NCBI GenBank assembly: GCA_024663395.1
Contig: JANFAH010000003.1
Location: 1,922,001-1,986,000, forward strand
DNA: 64,000 nucleotides
From: Pisolithus tinctorius
Taxonomy: Eukaryota > Basidiomycota > Agaricomycetes > Boletales > Pisolithaceae
Direction: 5' to 3'
A program made the position numbers and the translations under genes. Positions 62,906-64,000 of this stretch are shown piece after piece (position 1 is the first letter of the stretch; each line of letters begins with the position of its first letter). A model generated the notes under the pieces. It was not told the origin of the DNA. It was given only the letters and a program-made list of their open reading frames with translations, and did not search any database.

Positions 62906-63076
62906 AATTCCGCAGGGCCATCTCGTACAATGCGGAATTTCCCTCTGCACGAGGCGGAATTCCGACCACGCGCCATCATTGTTACGTAACGTCTGCCGAA
63001 GTTCCTCCGTGCTCGTCTCTGTCGCGTCTCGGTTCGGTCTGACCGAGGACGGTCAGCATTCGCAGTCCCCGGGAGG
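62906..63076 (+). other. Element 2 3' untranslated segment before the LTR
   Basis: The dispersed 7-mer reappears here (62906, 62932) along with the full palindrome CGGAATTCCG (62954-62963). A weak purine run GGGAGG stands just before the LTR as possible polypurine tract. Confidence 0.5.
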
Positions 63077-64000
63077 TGTAGGGAGCCGTATACTCCCTGA
63101 GGCTGGAACAGGAACCTGTCACTAAATTCCGCAGGCCTCCACGACAAACCCGTTTCGGAAATTTTTCCTGCTCGTGACCTCGTGTTTCCTCCCAACCCCT
63201 GTCGCCTTCGGAGTTTCTACCGACCTTCCGCATGTCACTCAGTCATCAAAACGCTGATCTGGAAATTCCGCATTCGTGCAGAGTCATCCGGAATTCAGTA
63301 GCCGTGCCTCCCCTCAGCCACGTCACCAATCGTCCGTGCCACTTTCCTCTAAAAAACTCCGGATTCCCCTGTCGCCCTAAATTCCGCAAGCTGGACTTCG
63401 TGCCAGTACGCTACGCTCTGCCCTCCTGTGCCACTCGGCTCCACCTCCCACTTGTACGCATACTCTCGTTCTGTTGGAAGATACCCCTTACCGTTGTCCC
63501 GCTCTTGCTCTCGTCTACTACCCAACGGTCTATTTCACGTGCTTCTGTATTTCGCTGACGTCTGACGTCCCTTCCTTTATTTTCCGGTCTTTTAGTTTTC
63601 CCGCCCCACCTTACTCCGACTCGTACCTACTTTCCCTGTACTATATAATTCCGTCATGATGTCGGAAAATAGAGCACCCACCTTTTGAGTCGCTATCCGT
63701 GTGTGTTCTGCGAGTTCGAGAGTTTCGAGAGTCTAAAGTGCGTACATAGAGTCTGCTGCATCTTCAGTGTCCCCAGAGGTCTTCGTGTCTCTTGCGTCCT
63801 CCAGCCCTGCACACCTAATCCCGTGTCCCTTTCGCTTCGAATTCGCTCCTCTTGACGCGTAGCGACCCCCTCGGAATTTCATATACCCATCTTGCTGCTC
63901 CTCACGCGTCTACATCTGCCCGGAATTAAATTCCGCGACTCTTGCTCGAATTTCCCCACCGCTTCTAAGCCCTTTCTCGACCTCTCCTTCCACACAGTAC
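63077..64000 (+). repeat. Element 2 3' LTR, cut by window end
   Basis: Aligns with 51788-52710. I see a C/A change near 63124, a one-base insertion and a C/T change near 63160-63170, and a T/C change near 63435. Such few differences imply a recent insertion. The end of the LTR and the flanking duplication are outside the window. Confidence 0.9.

Larger units (their letters stand above)
51788..64000 (+). mobile_element. Ty3/gypsy element 2 with antisense accessory gene (3' end beyond window)
   Basis: Plus-strand LTR retrotransposon. A 5' LTR starts TGTAGGGAGCC at 51788 and a second copy starts at 63077 and runs to the window end, matching over at least 923 bp with about four differences. Between them lie gag-pro (53246-55354, with a frameshift), pol (55569-59123), an antisense four-exon Zn2Cys6 gene (59424-60953) and a further region with a plus-strand frame (61351-61830) and LTR-like sequence. 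The whole element is strewn with CGGAATT/AATTCCG, except 60320-62905. Over 11 kb long, it is large for gypsy. Confidence 0.9.

Noticed and set aside
62641..63195. 184-codon minus-strand frame across the 3' LTR border
   Set aside because: It spans the LTR edge and non-coding sequence, has no conserved motif and is antisense to the LTR promoter part. Chance frame.
1..64000. CRISPR arrays, operons or bacterial-type regulatory sites
   Set aside because: The window is eukaryotic, with spliceosomal introns throughout; the repeats seen are LTRs, microsatellites and the dispersed 7-mer, none with CRISPR-like spacing.

Overview
The window is nuclear DNA from a filamentous basidiomycete, most likely an Agaricomycete. 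Genes are packed tightly, introns are numerous and mostly 36-62 nt with GT..AG ends, and the conserved proteins have a basidiomycete character. The right half carries Ty3/gypsy elements and a Tnp2/Plavaka-like DNA transposon gene. Gene models were assembled by hand; for most multi-exon genes the summed exon lengths are exact multiples of three.

Positions 1-31400 are a conserved housekeeping block. In order: MMM1 (ER-mitochondria tether, minus), a tubulin-tyrosine-ligase family protein (plus), a CDK11-like kinase (plus), a Rap1-type telomere protein (minus), a Sec7-PH Arf exchange factor (minus), NOP7/Pescadillo (minus), Sm-D2 (plus, six small exons), an LYR-motif protein (minus), a long Arg/Gln-rich protein resembling eIF4E-transporter (plus), a G1-type cyclin with a long leader (plus), an unrecognised 823-aa protein (plus) and an ITC1/ACF1-type ISWI subunit (plus). 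MMM1/TTL, NOP7/Sm-D2 and LYRM/4E-T-like are head-to-head pairs whose start codons are only about 110-230 bp apart.

Positions 31400-51787 are a transposon graveyard. A Tnp2-like transposase gene (34663-45834) is split by a young, complete Ty3/gypsy chromovirus (element 1, 35131-41972, minus). Element 1 has 451-bp LTRs, a CTTAT target duplication, a Tf1-like self-priming signature, a GGATTTT slip site between gag and pol, and a third ORF with two zinc knuckles placed one base after the pol stop. Intact hypothetical genes flank the transposase, and three small hypothetical genes lie at 49172-51787.

Positions 51788-64000 hold a second, larger Ty3/gypsy element (element 2, plus), whose 3' LTR runs off the window. 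It truncates a host gene. Besides gag-pro and pol it carries, on the opposite strand downstream of pol, an intact four-exon gene for a 458-aa protein with a perfect GAL4-type Zn2Cys6 cluster. The element is saturated with the 7-mer CGGAATT/AATTCCG (about 55 sites by hand count in 12.2 kb, where roughly 1.5 are expected). The sites fall in both orientations and all coding frames, and also in the LTRs and non-coding parts. Zn2Cys6 proteins typically read CGG half sites, so the element may encode a DNA-binding factor for tags dispersed along its own sequence, an arrangement that recalls the VANC anti-silencing proteins of plant VANDAL transposons. This is the most interesting feature of the window.
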